Shown: positions 1 to 8,667 of the stretch, piece after piece
Numbering within the stretch: the stretch's first letter is position 1
Layout of the letters: every line of letters begins with the position of its first letter
DNA from: Pseudocalidococcus sp964653145
GTDB lineage: Bacteria; Cyanobacteriota; Cyanobacteriia; Thermosynechococcales; Thermosynechococcaceae
Assembly (NCBI GenBank): GCA_964653145.1
Contig: CAZZCG010000002.1
Span: forward strand, 124,001-188,000
DNA: 64,000 bases
Reading direction: 5' to 3'
Program-made: the position numbers and the translations under genes
Notes under the pieces: generated by a model
What the model was told of the DNA's origin: nothing
Database searches by the model: none
What the model saw: only the letters and a program-made list of their open reading frames with translations

Positions 1-986
1 ATTCTGACTTCAACCTCGCGCAAACCCAAGTTTATGGTGGGACGTTTCAGATTGAACATCGATTTACGCCAACAACCCTACTTCGGGGTTACGGATTAAT
101 TACAAATCTCGATCCGGGGGAATGGCCAGGCACTTCCCGCGGGAATTTACTTTTGAAACAAGAGTTTAGTCAAGGTTATGCCCTCAATGCCCAGGCCATC
201 TACCGAGAACGTCTGATTAACGGTTCTTTGGGAGAACAGGAAATTCAAAGCAGTCTTGGGGGAATTTTTGTCTCACCCTTTTTGTTCTTGGGTAATAGTG
301 GTGTTGTCCTCAATTTCCAGGCCAGTGGTAATTACATTACAGCCAGTAGTGACTTTCCCAATTTAGGACTTCAGCCTGGCCTCGGACGTTTACAAGGGGT
401 CATTAATGTTTATAAGGAATTTAACATCTGGCGCGGCGAAACCTTAGAGCCAACTCCCCAGGCCGGATTGCGCTACACCCCAACGTTATTGCGGCCCTAT
501 CTTAACTTTTATGTCAATGGGCAGGGGGTCGGCAGTTACTACACAAGCGGCAATACGCAGCCGTCCCTCCAGGGCACAGCCGGGTTTCGGGGACAATTTG
601 GCTACCTCAGTCGCAACTGGTTTGATTACACGGGTTTTGACATCGGCTATAGCCAGACCCTGACCAATGGAGGTTCACCGTTTTTATTTGACCGGATTGT
701 GGACTTTAGCGTTCTCAACGTCGGCGCCCGGCAACAAATTTATGGCCCGTTTCTCGCGGGGATCACCTCGCAAATGAATGTTGACACAGGTCGGTTTTTT
801 AATACCAACATTTTCTTGGAATATAGTCGCCGCACCTATGGTGTGATTCTGCGCTATAACGCTGACTATGGGATTGCGGGGATTGTCTTGCGCATCAGTG
901 GGTTTAATTGGCAGGGAAATTCCAATCCATTTGATACACCCAACCTTGGAGTTGTAAATGATGGGGTCATTCGTCCAAATCGCTAG
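1..986 (+). CDS. Outer-membrane beta-barrel-like protein, 3' part (possibly DUF3769/LptD-like)
   Basis: The gene is cut by the window start. The reading frame is open from base 3 and gives about 327 residues ending at a TAG. It has no cysteines and is full of short alternating hydrophobic/polar stretches with many Y, F, N, G and R residues, the look of a transmembrane beta-barrel. The C-terminus (RTYGVILRYN, then a run ending near FNWQG) resembles the end of cyanobacterial DUF3769 proteins, proposed LptD-like LPS-transport barrels. That family name is from memory and unchecked. The internal TTG at 153 is not a start, because coding runs straight through it. Confidence 0.6.
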   Translation, partial: SDFNLAQTQVYGGTFQIEHRFTPTTLLRGYGLITNLDPGEWPGTSRGNLLLKQEFSQGYALNAQAIYRERLINGSLGEQEIQSSLGGIFVSPFLFLGNSGVVLNFQASGNYITASSDFPNLGLQPGLGRLQGVINVYKEFNIWRGETLEPTPQAGLRYTPTLLRPYLNFYVNGQGVGSYYTSGNTQPSLQGTAGFRGQFGYLSRNWFDYTGFDIGYSQTLTNGGSPFLFDRIVDFSVLNVGARQQIYGPFLAGITSQMNVDTGRFFNTNIFLEYSRRTYGVILRYNADYGIAGIVLRISGFNWQGNSNPFDTPNLGVVNDGVIRPNR

Positions 987-1070
987 CCCCAAACTCGGGA
1001 ATTTTGCTAATAACCATCGCTCCCCAGCTTACTGTCTCTGAATTCATCAACACATGGAGGACAATCAATC

Positions 1071-1382
1071 ATGATTCCTGGAGAACTCATTCCTGAACCT
1101 GGGGAGATAGTCCTAAATCAGGGGCGAGAGACTGTGACCCTAAGTGTAGCCAACCAAGGGGATCGGCCGATCCAAGTGGGCTCCCATTTCCACTTTTATG
1201 AAGTCAATCGAAGTTTAACCTTTGACCGTAACCAGGCCTGGGGGATGCGCTTAGATATTCCCGCTGGCACCGCAGTCAGATTTGAACCTGGAGACACGAA
1301 ATCAGTTCAACTTGTGGCCATGGGCGGTAAACGGGAGGTCTATGGATTTAATGGATTGGTTTCTGGCCCCTTGGATGCCTAG
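1071..1382 (+). CDS. ureB: Urease subunit beta
   Basis: This 103-residue protein is a full-length urease beta subunit (families are about 100-105 aa). It begins MIPGELIPEPGEI, carries the VGSHFHFYEVN segment around residue 40, and ends GFNGLVSGPLDA, all hallmarks of the family. UreB packs with UreA and the nickel-bearing UreC to hydrolyse urea to ammonia and carbon dioxide in the cytoplasm. No ureA, ureC or accessory genes lie within the window. It follows the barrel gene on the same strand after about 85 bp and faces a convergent gene downstream. Dispersed urease genes are known in cyanobacteria, so isolation does not imply decay. Confidence 0.95.
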   Translation: MIPGELIPEPGEIVLNQGRETVTLSVANQGDRPIQVGSHFHFYEVNRSLTFDRNQAWGMRLDIPAGTAVRFEPGDTKSVQLVAMGGKREVYGFNGLVSGPLDA

Positions 1383-1420
1383 GCCGTCCCTCAGAGATGG
1401 TGAGCCCGTGGTGTTGTCAG

Positions 1421-2050
1421 CTAATTTTCCGGTTGATCGGGGCCGACCGCTGGGGTTTCCGGTGCGGGAGATGGCTCAGTTGCTTGGGGCTCTTGGGCTT
1501 CCCAGGCCGTGAGGGGCTGATTGACAGCATCTAAAAACTGGAGCGGCACCACCACCACAGACAATGGATCCGTCGGAATTAAGGGAGGGTCAGCTTGGGC
1601 ATAGAGTTGATTTTGATCAAAGGTCAATCCCCCGAGCAGCAAACGATGGTTCACTTGGTCAGTGGTTGTAAATTCAATGGCTGCCTGGGGCTCAGCAAGG
1701 CCAAAATCCTGAACCTCTGCCAGGGGGACACTTAAGCTTTTATCAACTCGGACAGTGGAGAGCAGATTGAGTAAAAATACTACGGTTCCAGTTTCGGCGG
1801 CTTTTTCAATGGGTTCAAGGATCTGCCAGGCCCCTGCCTCATCTCTCTTCAACTTGAGAATTTCTGAACCTTGACGAATAACGAGATTGGTAATTTCTGA
1901 CTCTTGGACAGCAAAGAGGGGCTCACTGGGTGTGGCAACTTCTTCCGTAGCTGGGGGTGGTAATTGTTCCTGTAATACATAAAGACTACCCCCAAGGACG
2001 GCTGCTGTGGCCACCAGAATAAGGGTTTTTGTCTGAATTCCTTTGCCCAT
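1421..2050 (-). CDS. DUF4340 domain protein, membrane-anchored
   Basis: A 209-residue protein with one N-terminal membrane segment (about residues 8-25) followed by a soluble DUF4340-type domain. The pattern of ITNLVIRQGSEILKLKRDE, then a WQI...P step and a LLLGG..F turn, is typical. The C-terminal 30 residues are rich in Pro, Glu and Ala and look disordered. DUF4340 proteins are extracytoplasmic and often accompany gliding or ABC-type membrane systems, but no such partner is adjacent. It is convergent with ureB and divergent from ktrB. Function is unknown. Confidence 0.75.
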   Translation of the reverse strand: MGKGIQTKTLILVATAAVLGGSLYVLQEQLPPPATEEVATPSEPLFAVQESEITNLVIRQGSEILKLKRDEAGAWQILEPIEKAAETGTVVFLLNLLSTVRVDKSLSVPLAEVQDFGLAEPQAAIEFTTTDQVNHRLLLGGLTFDQNQLYAQADPPLIPTDPLSVVVVPLQFLDAVNQPLTAWEAQEPQATEPSPAPETPAVGPDQPEN

Positions 2051-2135
2051 ACTCTATAGAATACCTGGCTTTTGCCTTCATCCTAGTTTGACTGATTTTC
2101 CTCCATATCAGAAAGGATGATTAGATAATGCAAGG

Positions 2136-3527
2136 ATGGATGGTTCTGGAAGGCTGTCCCAATCCCGCATACTTTTTCGTGATCTGCCCATGTTAACTGT
2201 CCCCCGTACCATCTGCCTGGGATTTTTAGTCGTGATCAGCATCGGCACACTGCTCCTGTGGCTGCCAATTTCCTCTAGTTCTGGCCAGTGGAATGATCCA
2301 ATTGTTGCCTTGTTTACAGCCACCTCGGCTGTCTGTGTGACCGGACATATTGTCGTTGATACGGGTAGTTATTTCTCAACTCTGGGGCAAATTTTTATCT
2401 TGGTGTTGATCCAAGTGGGGGGCCTGGGGTACATGACAGCCAACACGTTTTTAATTGTTCTCTTGGGGCGGAAGTTTAAGCTCAAAGAAAAGATGGCCAT
2501 TCAACAGGCTCTGGATCGGCAAGGGATGAGTGGTGGACGGCAAATGGTGCGTTCAATTATCGCCACAAGTTTATTGTTTGAATTAACGGGTATGTTTTTT
2601 CTTTGGCTCACATTTCAAGCCCGATATGGTTGGGGTCAAGGATTATGGCTGGCAATTTTCCACAGCATCAGTGCCTGGAATAATGCTGGCTTTAGTTTGT
2701 TTGCTGATAACTTAATAGGCTATCAATCATCCCTAGCAATTAATTTAATTATTCCAGCTTTAATTATTTTTGGTGGCATTGGCTATGAGGTGATCTTTGA
2801 AATGTACAGCTGGTTTCGCGATCGCTTGGATCATAAGGCTGGATTATTGGCCTTTAGCCTCAACTTTAGGATTGTGACCACCACCACCACCCGGCTATTG
2901 GTTTTAGGCACCATTATGTTGTTTTTAATTGAGGTTCGAACCGCAGCACAATATATTGATTTAAACTTTGGGCAACAATTCCTTGCGGCCTGGTTTCAAT
3001 CGGTCACGGCCCGCACCGCTGGCTTTAATACCGTTGACATTGGAGCGATGAACAATACTGCCCTATTTTTAATGATTGCCCTGATGTTTATTGGGGGAAG
3101 TCCTGGAGGTACGGCTGGGGGAATTAAAACAACCACAATTCGACTATTGGCAGGGATTACCCGCTCAACGCTTCAGGGAAAGGAAGAAGTCTCGCTGTAT
3201 GAACGTAAAGTTCCCCCCTCCTTGATCATGAAAGCAGTGGCGGTGACCGTGGGATCTATGGCGGTGGTAATCTTGGCGACGATTGCCATCTCCATTGCGG
3301 ATAATGACTTGAACTTTATCAAAATTCTCTTTGAAGTGGTCTCAGGTTTTGCCACCGTTGGGTTGTCCACGGGAATTACGGCGGATTTGTCGATTGTGAG
3401 TAAGCTAATTCTAGTTATCACCATGTACGTTGGTCGAGTGGGAATTTTGGTGCTGATGGCAGCCATTATTGGGGATCCCAAACCCACCACAGTGCACTAT
3501 CCCGAGGAAAATCTCTTAGTGGGATAG
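2136..3527 (+). CDS. ktrB: Potassium uptake protein, TrkH/KtrB family
   Basis: A 463-residue integral membrane protein of the Trk/Ktr/HKT superfamily, the ion-conducting subunit of a Na+-dependent K+ uptake system. The four pore loops are visible with their filter glycines: SAVCVTG near residue 70, WNNAGFS near 185, ARTAGFNT near 295 and GFATVGLS near 405. The GGSPGGTAGGIKTTT stretch before the third/fourth repeat is also typical. An alternative ATG lies at 2190, just before the first hydrophobic segment. The regulatory RCK subunit KtrA is not in the window. A single GCGATCGC (HIP1) octamer lies inside the gene. Confidence 0.9.
   Translation: MDGSGRLSQSRILFRDLPMLTVPRTICLGFLVVISIGTLLLWLPISSSSGQWNDPIVALFTATSAVCVTGHIVVDTGSYFSTLGQIFILVLIQVGGLGYMTANTFLIVLLGRKFKLKEKMAIQQALDRQGMSGGRQMVRSIIATSLLFELTGMFFLWLTFQARYGWGQGLWLAIFHSISAWNNAGFSLFADNLIGYQSSLAINLIIPALIIFGGIGYEVIFEMYSWFRDRLDHKAGLLAFSLNFRIVTTTTTRLLVLGTIMLFLIEVRTAAQYIDLNFGQQFLAAWFQSVTARTAGFNTVDIGAMNNTALFLMIALMFIGGSPGGTAGGIKTTTIRLLAGITRSTLQGKEEVSLYERKVPPSLIMKAVAVTVGSMAVVILATIAISIADNDLNFIKILFEVVSGFATVGLSTGITADLSIVSKLILVITMYVGRVGILVLMAAIIGDPKPTTVHYPEENLLVG
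2818..2825. repeat. HIP1 octamer GCGATCGC
   Basis: This is the only copy of the cyanobacterial HIP1 palindrome that I noticed while reading the window. Many cyanobacterial genomes carry it every kilobase or so. Its scarcity here contrasts with the abundant CCAGGCC/GGCCTGG heptamer. Confidence 0.8.
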
Positions 3528-3533
3528 CACTGG

Positions 3534-4463
3534 ATGAAGCAACTGGCGGAACTGATTGAAACCCATTTTCTGATTTTTGCCTTTGCCCTCAGCGGTCTTG
3601 CACTCTGGCGACCGGGTTTATTTACCGGGCTAGCTCCGATGATTCCCCAACTCCTGGGCCTGGTCATGTTTGGCATGGGCTTAACCTTAAGGCCGGGAGA
3701 TTTTCGCCGGATTTGGCAACAACCGAACCTAGTGGTTTTAGGGGTAGGCCTACAATTCTTGATTATGCCGCTGTTGGCCTGGAGCCTCGCCAGTTTATTT
3801 CAGTTACCCGCAGCAGAGTTTGTGGGCCTCGTGATGGTGGGAGCTTGCCCTGGGGGAACGGCCTCCAATGTGATTACCTATTTAGCCCGAGCCAACGTAG
3901 CCCTTTCCGTGGTGCTGACGTTAACAACCACACTTCTCTCCCCCCTAATGACCCAGTTGTTGATTTTTGTATTCGCCGGGACAGAAACTACCCTCTCAGT
4001 GCCGTCCCTGATGCATTCGGTGACAGCGGTGATTCTACTACCGGTTTTACTGGGTGTCCTGTTCCGTCAGGTATTCCAGGCCCGTTTCCAGGCCCCGTTC
4101 CAAATTTTTCCAGCCCTATCAATCCTGGCGATCAGCTTGATTATTGCCACAGTCATCGCTCAAAACCAGGCCCAAATCTTTGCATTTCCCTTTCTGATCG
4201 GTGTCGCTGTAATTCTCCACAATGGCCTGGGATTACTGTTCGGCTACGCTGGGGCCAAGGTTTTCCAAATGACGGAGGTGGATTGCCGCACCATTGCCAT
4301 TGAAGTTGGGATGCAAAACTCGGGCCTGGGGGTGACCTTAGCAAGTCAATTCGTGGGCAGTTTAGCTGCATTGCCGGGAGCCCTGTTTAGTCTTTGGCAC
4401 AATGTGTCCGGGATTGCACTGGCTAAATATTGGGCCACCCACCCAGGCCAGGCCCAGCCGTAA
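3534..4463 (+). CDS. Bile acid:sodium symporter (BASS) family protein
   Basis: A 309-residue polytopic membrane protein with about nine or ten hydrophobic segments. The BASS family signatures are present: GACPGGTASNVITYLARAN around residues 102-120 and EVGMQNSGLGVTLA around 257-270, the latter being the Na+-site helix breaker. Members move organic anions such as pyruvate, pantoate or bile acids with Na+; the substrate here cannot be told. It starts six bases after the ktrB stop, so the two Na+-coupled transporters are probably co-transcribed. Its stop is one base from the convergent ridA stop. Confidence 0.85.
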   Translation: MKQLAELIETHFLIFAFALSGLALWRPGLFTGLAPMIPQLLGLVMFGMGLTLRPGDFRRIWQQPNLVVLGVGLQFLIMPLLAWSLASLFQLPAAEFVGLVMVGACPGGTASNVITYLARANVALSVVLTLTTTLLSPLMTQLLIFVFAGTETTLSVPSLMHSVTAVILLPVLLGVLFRQVFQARFQAPFQIFPALSILAISLIIATVIAQNQAQIFAFPFLIGVAVILHNGLGLLFGYAGAKVFQMTEVDCRTIAIEVGMQNSGLGVTLASQFVGSLAALPGALFSLWHNVSGIALAKYWATHPGQAQP

Positions 4464-4464
4464 C

Positions 4465-4857
4465 TCAGGATTGAGCAACAGCAATGCAGTCAATTTCAAC
4501 CCGAACGTCCTTGGGTAGCCGCGCTACCTCCACACAGGCCCGGGCTGGAGCTTGTCCTTCCTCAAAATAGGTGGCATAAACCTGATTCATGGCCGCAAAG
4601 TCAGTCAAGTCGGCCAAAAATACCGTTGTCTTCACCACCGCATCCCAGGCCAGGCCGGATGCAATCAAAATTGCCTCAATATTAGCCATCACCTGGGTTG
4701 TTTGGGCCGCCACATCATCCCCACCAACCAATTCTCCCGTGTTGGGATCTAAGGGAATTTGTCCGGCAACAAAGACCAAAGCACCACTGACTTTTAGGGC
4801 CTGGTTATAGGGACCGACAGGGGCCGGGGCAGCCTGGGTGCGAATAATTTCTTTCAA
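4465..4857 (-). CDS. ridA: RidA family reactive enamine/imine deaminase
   Basis: A 130-residue protein matching the full RidA/YjgF family length. APAPVGPYNQA (residues 10-20) and PARACVEVARLPKD (about 103-116) are the diagnostic segments. The arginine of PARACVEV is the catalytic, substrate-carboxylate-binding residue. RidA hydrolyses the 2-aminoacrylate formed by PLP enzymes such as threonine dehydratase. The start is a TTG, because no in-frame ATG lies upstream and the frame from the TTG matches the family N-terminus. It is convergent with the BASS gene with essentially no gap. Confidence 0.92.
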   Translation of the reverse strand: MKEIIRTQAAPAPVGPYNQALKVSGALVFVAGQIPLDPNTGELVGGDDVAAQTTQVMANIEAILIASGLAWDAVVKTTVFLADLTDFAAMNQVYATYFEEGQAPARACVEVARLPKDVRVEIDCIAVAQS

Positions 4858-4932
4858 GGGGCATCACGTCTAATAACCACTGTCCATAACAATACAGAAA
4901 TTCCGAAACAGCAGAACACCCTTAGGTTGGAT

Positions 4933-5199
4933 TCAGCGAGGGACACGACCATGATCGGGGCAAGGGGGGGCTTTAATAGAACGATCTAACCAGCCCACTG
5001 CCTGTTGCAATCGAACTAGGGCCTCTTCCGGGTTATTTTGCAGTAAATAGACTAGGGCAGCAGCAGTTTGCTCTTGGGCCCGGGCCTGGGGATTATTTTT
5101 GAGACGGTGCCAGTCCGAGGAGGCAATCATCAGGGTCTGCAAAAGAGTTTGGGCCTGGGCTAGGGGGACTTCAGGGTTAGCGACTGGTGAATGGGACAT
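4933..5199 (-). CDS. Small conserved cyanobacterial protein (possibly DUF6439)
   Basis: An 88-residue protein read from ATG at 5199; the frame is open upstream to a TTG at 5220. It is alpha-helical in composition, with a central ASSDWHRLKNNPQARAQEQ segment and a second helix rich in Leu and Gln ending in GWLDRSI. I think this is the cyanobacterial family named DUF6439, but that is recalled and unchecked. It is divergent from the coiled-coil gene at 5280. Function is unknown. Confidence 0.6.
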   Translation of the reverse strand: MSHSPVANPEVPLAQAQTLLQTLMIASSDWHRLKNNPQARAQEQTAAALVYLLQNNPEEALVRLQQAVGWLDRSIKAPPCPDHGRVPR

Positions 5200-5279
5200 G
5201 GGCAATGGGGGTGGAATCAACCTAGTGTTTAATGTAACAATTTCAGTAGTTTTTAGTTAAAGATTGATATTTCCACCCT

Positions 5280-5633
5280 ATGGCAATGACTGACTCGGAG
5301 CCCACCTCCCCGGATGATGAGGGTCTTGCCCAGGCCTTTGAAGAAACCCAAACGCGACTGGCAACTTGGCAGAAAACCTATGATCAACTCCACCAAGCCC
5401 AGCGCAACCTCAGTCAGGCCCAAAAGCAGGGATTAGAATCAGAATTTAAACAACTCCGGGAAAAATTGCAGGAAATTGAACTGGATTTAGCCTTAACCTT
5501 ACTGTTTAATCTTGGGGATGCGGCCAAGGAATATTGGCAAGATATTTTGCGTCAGGAAAGTTTTTGGAATTTTCTCCGATTTGCCGGTTTGGGATTTGTC
5601 CTGGGCCTGGTGGTGAAATCCCTGATTGGCTAG
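5280..5633 (+). CDS. Coiled-coil protein with C-terminal membrane anchor, unknown
   Basis: 117 residues. The first 25 are acidic and disordered. Residues about 25-80 form a long amphipathic helix rich in Gln, Leu, Glu and Lys with heptad spacing, probably a coiled coil. The last 22 residues are one hydrophobic segment (FAGLGFVLGLVVKSLIG), which would tail-anchor it in a membrane. A tail-anchored protein is a conceivable client of the TRC40-like ATPase at 29423, but nothing in the sequence ties them. I do not recognise the family. Confidence 0.6.
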   Translation: MAMTDSEPTSPDDEGLAQAFEETQTRLATWQKTYDQLHQAQRNLSQAQKQGLESEFKQLREKLQEIELDLALTLLFNLGDAAKEYWQDILRQESFWNFLRFAGLGFVLGLVVKSLIG

Positions 5634-6008
5634 GGAAACACTGTCTGCGGTAACGGATGAGGTTTGGCCCATAAACCAACTTCCAGCCATCGGACTTGAT
5701 GGACGCCCTAAGAAGCCAGAGATACAAGATCAACTTCTCCGCCCAGTTAATTCAATCCAGTTTAGAAATTTAGTCATTTTTCAACACCCATGGTACTCAA
5801 ACATCCTGCTTGTCAGGGTTTCATGCATGTTGTCCAGAGTTTCCCAAGAAGTTGACCCCTCGCCAATAGCGCATCAGTTTGTTGCAGATCATTTCAAGCT
5901 CCTTAAAGAGAAACCTCACTCTCTACAATCTTGGATAATTCTACGCTCAACGTAGTTTTGTGACTTTTAGTAAAGCCTTGTTAATTTCTATTAAGGAGTA
6001 CCGCGAGT
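5634..6008. other. Intergenic region upstream of psaK
   Basis: About 375 bp without a convincing gene. One open frame from a TTG at 5626 overlaps the previous gene and has no family resemblance. The last 90 bp contain a possible -10 TACAAT at 5924-5929, with only a weak -35 at a 17-bp distance. An AAGGAG ribosome-binding site sits shortly before the psaK ATG. The region most likely holds the light-regulated psaK promoter, but I see no clear RpaB/HLR1 box. Confidence 0.4.
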
Positions 6009-6269
6009 ATGACTCAGTTCTTGTTGGCAACTATTCCCGATACCAGTTGGAGTCCCAGTGTTGGCCTGGTGGTGGTGGTTTGTAATCTTCTTACCATTGC
6101 CCTGGGGCGGTATGTGATTCAACAACGGGGGAAAGGGCCAAGTTTACCTGTGGGTTTACCTGCGTTTTTTGAGGGCTTTGGATTGCCAGAATTGCTGGGA
6201 ACTGCAAGCTTAGGTCATGTCCTCGCGGCCGGGGTTGTGAGTGGTTTGCAATACTCAGGCGTCCTCTAA
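6009..6269 (+). CDS. psaK: Photosystem I reaction centre subunit PsaK
   Basis: An 86-residue two-helix membrane protein. The short N-terminus (MTQFLLATIPDTSWSPSVGL) leads into a first transmembrane helix at about residues 18-36. A hydrophilic loop (RYVIQQRGKGPSLPVGLP) follows, then a second helix near the C-terminus (GTASLGHVLAAGVVSGL). This architecture and the loop sequence are those of PsaK, the peripheral PSI subunit that binds chlorophyll and helps attach antenna or phycobilisomes. A good AAGGAG site precedes the ATG. A motif-rich inverted repeat follows the gene. Confidence 0.95.
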   Translation: MTQFLLATIPDTSWSPSVGLVVVVCNLLTIALGRYVIQQRGKGPSLPVGLPAFFEGFGLPELLGTASLGHVLAAGVVSGLQYSGVL

Positions 6270-6285
6270 CCCCCAGTCAATTTTT

Positions 6286-6329
6286 AACCAGGCCTGGGCT
6301 GTCCTCAGTTTTGATGGCGGGGCCTGGTT
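6286..6329. terminator. Inverted repeat after psaK, possible terminator
   Basis: AACCAGGCC at 6286-6294 pairs perfectly with GGCCTGGTT at 6321-6329, leaving a 26-base loop. Both arms are copies of the dispersed heptamer. The following bases (TAGTTTAAGG) are only weakly T-rich, so termination is uncertain. Confidence 0.35.
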
Positions 6330-6412
6330 TAGTTTAAGGATGGTGAAACTGCTGGGATCAAAGACAATCTTGGCAAAAGTGTTCGCAGTGATTCCAGGAA
6401 CGGGAAAACAAC

Positions 6413-6910
6413 ATGAATAAACAGTTGCAGGGTGGTTCAGGATTTTTTTTGATGCTGAGTTTTGTCAGTGCCACCATCATCTCGGCGGAGATAGCCCAGG
6501 CCAAAATCCCATTGGTGCCCCCTACTCCCGTGACCCAACCCCTAACCCTGGCCCAAACCGTTGATGTCATTGCCATCTTAAGGGCCTTGCCCACCCCAGC
6601 CAATCTCAAAGGGCGAATTGGGGATCTAGCAGCAGCCAATGCCTATGGAGGAAAAGCCGTTAATTTTCAAACCGGAACCCTTGCAGAACCGGCGGTAGCG
6701 TTTTACCAAAAGTCCTTGGGGGAATTGGGCTATAGCGAACGGGAAATCAATCGCGTTGTTGGGAGTTGGGGCTTTAACTTGGTCTTTGATCCACCCAAAA
6801 CCCTGGTCATTCCGGCCCAGGCCAGGGATAAAGCCGTCGTTTTAGTTCTTCAAGGCACGATGCTAGGTTCCGATACTCTGAATATTAATGTTCGTTTTGA
6901 AGAAATTTGA
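6413..6910 (+). CDS. Secreted protein of unknown function
   Basis: 165 residues with a plausible Sec signal peptide: Lys at position 3, a hydrophobic stretch (FFLMLSFVSATIISAEIAQA) and a likely AQA cleavage site near residue 30. The mature part is a small mixed alpha/beta domain with YQKSLGELGYSEREINRV in the middle, and it ends in two strand-like runs. It is probably periplasmic or in the thylakoid lumen. I do not recognise the family. It stands alone between psaK and the convergent sugar transferase. Confidence 0.6.
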   Translation: MNKQLQGGSGFFLMLSFVSATIISAEIAQAKIPLVPPTPVTQPLTLAQTVDVIAILRALPTPANLKGRIGDLAAANAYGGKAVNFQTGTLAEPAVAFYQKSLGELGYSEREINRVVGSWGFNLVFDPPKTLVIPAQARDKAVVLVLQGTMLGSDTLNINVRFEEI

Positions 6911-7034
6911 TCAGGTTTTCGAGTTATTTACCTCAGGAATAAGCCATCGAAATACCAGAAATCCCAATTAGCGATTCCTCCTAGGGACTCATTTTTGGCA
7001 GAAATGACTATGGGAGTTGGTTTAACAGGATGGC

Positions 7035-8483
7035 TTAATAGGCCCCTTCCTGAAAAATCACGATTCGCAGGGTCTCCACTAGAATTTCCAAATCCAGGTT
7101 AAACGACCAATTGTCGATGTAATACAAGTCCAAGCGGGCGGCCTCATCAAAATCCCCAATTTCAGAGCGGCCGGAAATTTGCCATAACCCCGTGATTCCC
7201 GGAAGAACGTGGTGACGAATGTGGTGCCAGGAATTAAAACGTTTAACATCCCGCACAGGCAAGGGACGTGGGCCCACTAAGCTCATGTGTCCAAGGAGAA
7301 TATTGAATAATTGTGGTAACTCATCCAGGCTAGTGCGCCTCAACCACTTACCAAAGGGGGTAATGCGGGGATCATCCTTGATTTTAAAGAGAATCCCATC
7401 CCCAGATTCGTTAGCGACTTCCAAGGCAGCTTGTTGTGAGGGGGCTTGACAATTCATGGTGCGAAATTTCCACATCTGGAACACCGTTCCCTGCAAGCCA
7501 ACCCGCTCCTGACGAAAAAATACGGGGCCTGGGGATGTCAGTTTAATCCCAATGGCGATTCCCAGAAATAAAGGGGCCAAGACAATCACCCCCAGTGCAG
7601 CCCCAACCAGATCCAAGGTTCGCTTGAGGCGGTAGTCCAGGCCATTGAGATAGGTAACCTCTGCCCTCAGAGTTGGGAGCGCGGCAAAAATTTCTGGTAC
7701 ACCCCGACGATATAGAATCTCCAAGCTTGAGGGGACTAACCGTAAATGAATTCCCTGTTGCCGAAGCTGCCAATAGAGGGTTGAAGCTAAATCCGTTGGC
7801 GGTAAGTTCTGGGCCAAGACCTCCTGGGGACGGGTTGCAAGAATCATCTGCCAAGTTTCTGGAGCATAGGCAACCCTGGCATTGACCTGGCCAACAATGA
7901 CATAGTGGGGCTGTTTTTCCAGGGTTTGGTTGAGGAGTTGGAGGCGCTCTGGGGGGGCAATTAAAAAGACTCGGACTGGCTGGCGATAGGCTTGGAGCTG
8001 CATCAACAGAGTGGCAATGAGACGTAGGGCAATTACCAGAATCACGCTGCCGAACCAGGCCATGAAAAAGAGTGAACGGGGCATATCCAGGCCTGGGTCG
8101 TAGAAATAGGCCACCACCAAGGCCATCCCATACCCCAAGGTCACCAATTGCCCGGTGCGCAAATAGTTTTTCCAATCTCGCCGTGGGTGATACAAGCCCC
8201 CGATCGCCAAAATAAGGATCAATCCCAGGGCAAATAACCAGAAAAGACTGGGTAAGCCGATCCACTCCCACCAAACCAAATCTTGGGGAATGGGAGAATA
8301 CAGACGATTAAACTGCAAACCAATTTTCCAGGCCCCAACTAAAGCCAATAAATCGCATCCCACCAGCAATAATGTCTGAAGCCCGCGTGACGAGAATATC
8401 CCCTTGAACTGAATCGACTGGGGGGCGCGGATATCGCGTTCACGAAATCCCCCTTGGATTTTTTTAACCAGGCCTGGAAACAC
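7035..8483 (-). CDS. Polyprenyl-phosphate sugar-phosphate transferase (WcaJ/WbaP type)
   Basis: 482 residues. The N-terminal half has four to five membrane helices and a CoA-binding-like linker. The C-terminal 200 residues are the bacterial sugar transferase domain. Its signatures are KRTLDLVGAALGVIVLAPLF (membrane entry), SPGPVFFRQERVG, FQMWKFRTM, and LPQLFNILLGHMSLVGPRPL, followed by PGITGLWQISGRS. These enzymes load the first sugar-1-phosphate onto undecaprenyl phosphate for exopolysaccharide or O-antigen synthesis. The start is GTG at 8483. No polymerase or export genes are adjacent. The gmd-fcl pair at 56 kb could supply GDP-fucose to such a pathway. Confidence 0.9.
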   Translation of the reverse strand: MFPGLVKKIQGGFRERDIRAPQSIQFKGIFSSRGLQTLLLVGCDLLALVGAWKIGLQFNRLYSPIPQDLVWWEWIGLPSLFWLFALGLILILAIGGLYHPRRDWKNYLRTGQLVTLGYGMALVVAYFYDPGLDMPRSLFFMAWFGSVILVIALRLIATLLMQLQAYRQPVRVFLIAPPERLQLLNQTLEKQPHYVIVGQVNARVAYAPETWQMILATRPQEVLAQNLPPTDLASTLYWQLRQQGIHLRLVPSSLEILYRRGVPEIFAALPTLRAEVTYLNGLDYRLKRTLDLVGAALGVIVLAPLFLGIAIGIKLTSPGPVFFRQERVGLQGTVFQMWKFRTMNCQAPSQQAALEVANESGDGILFKIKDDPRITPFGKWLRRTSLDELPQLFNILLGHMSLVGPRPLPVRDVKRFNSWHHIRHHVLPGITGLWQISGRSEIGDFDEAARLDLYYIDNWSFNLDLEILVETLRIVIFQEGAY

Positions 8484-8667
8484 GCGTCTACCCTAGCTTG
8501 AGCCTTCCACGATCACCTTAGCTACCCCATACCCGAGGCCATGAACACAGGGTCATGCTTGTTCTAGTATTCCGCATCCGTTTCCCAATCCCGACAGCCC
8601 GTTGTAGTCCTTAATGGAGAACCGCCGCAACAGCCTATAATTCTGGAGGATGTTCAAGGAGTTTCCC

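Noticed and set aside
3713..4303. 196-aa open frame on the plus strand
   Set aside because: It lies wholly inside the BASS transporter gene in another frame, has shadow-like composition (many Pro, Gly, Arg) and no family resemblance.
5626..5955. 109-aa open frame before psaK
   Set aside because: Starts at a TTG inside the previous gene, has no ribosome-binding site and resembles no family; the region is better read as the psaK leader.
7543..8274. 243-aa open frame on the minus strand
   Set aside because: Shadow of the sugar transferase in a second frame of the same strand. The sugar transferase has clear catalytic motifs; this frame has none.
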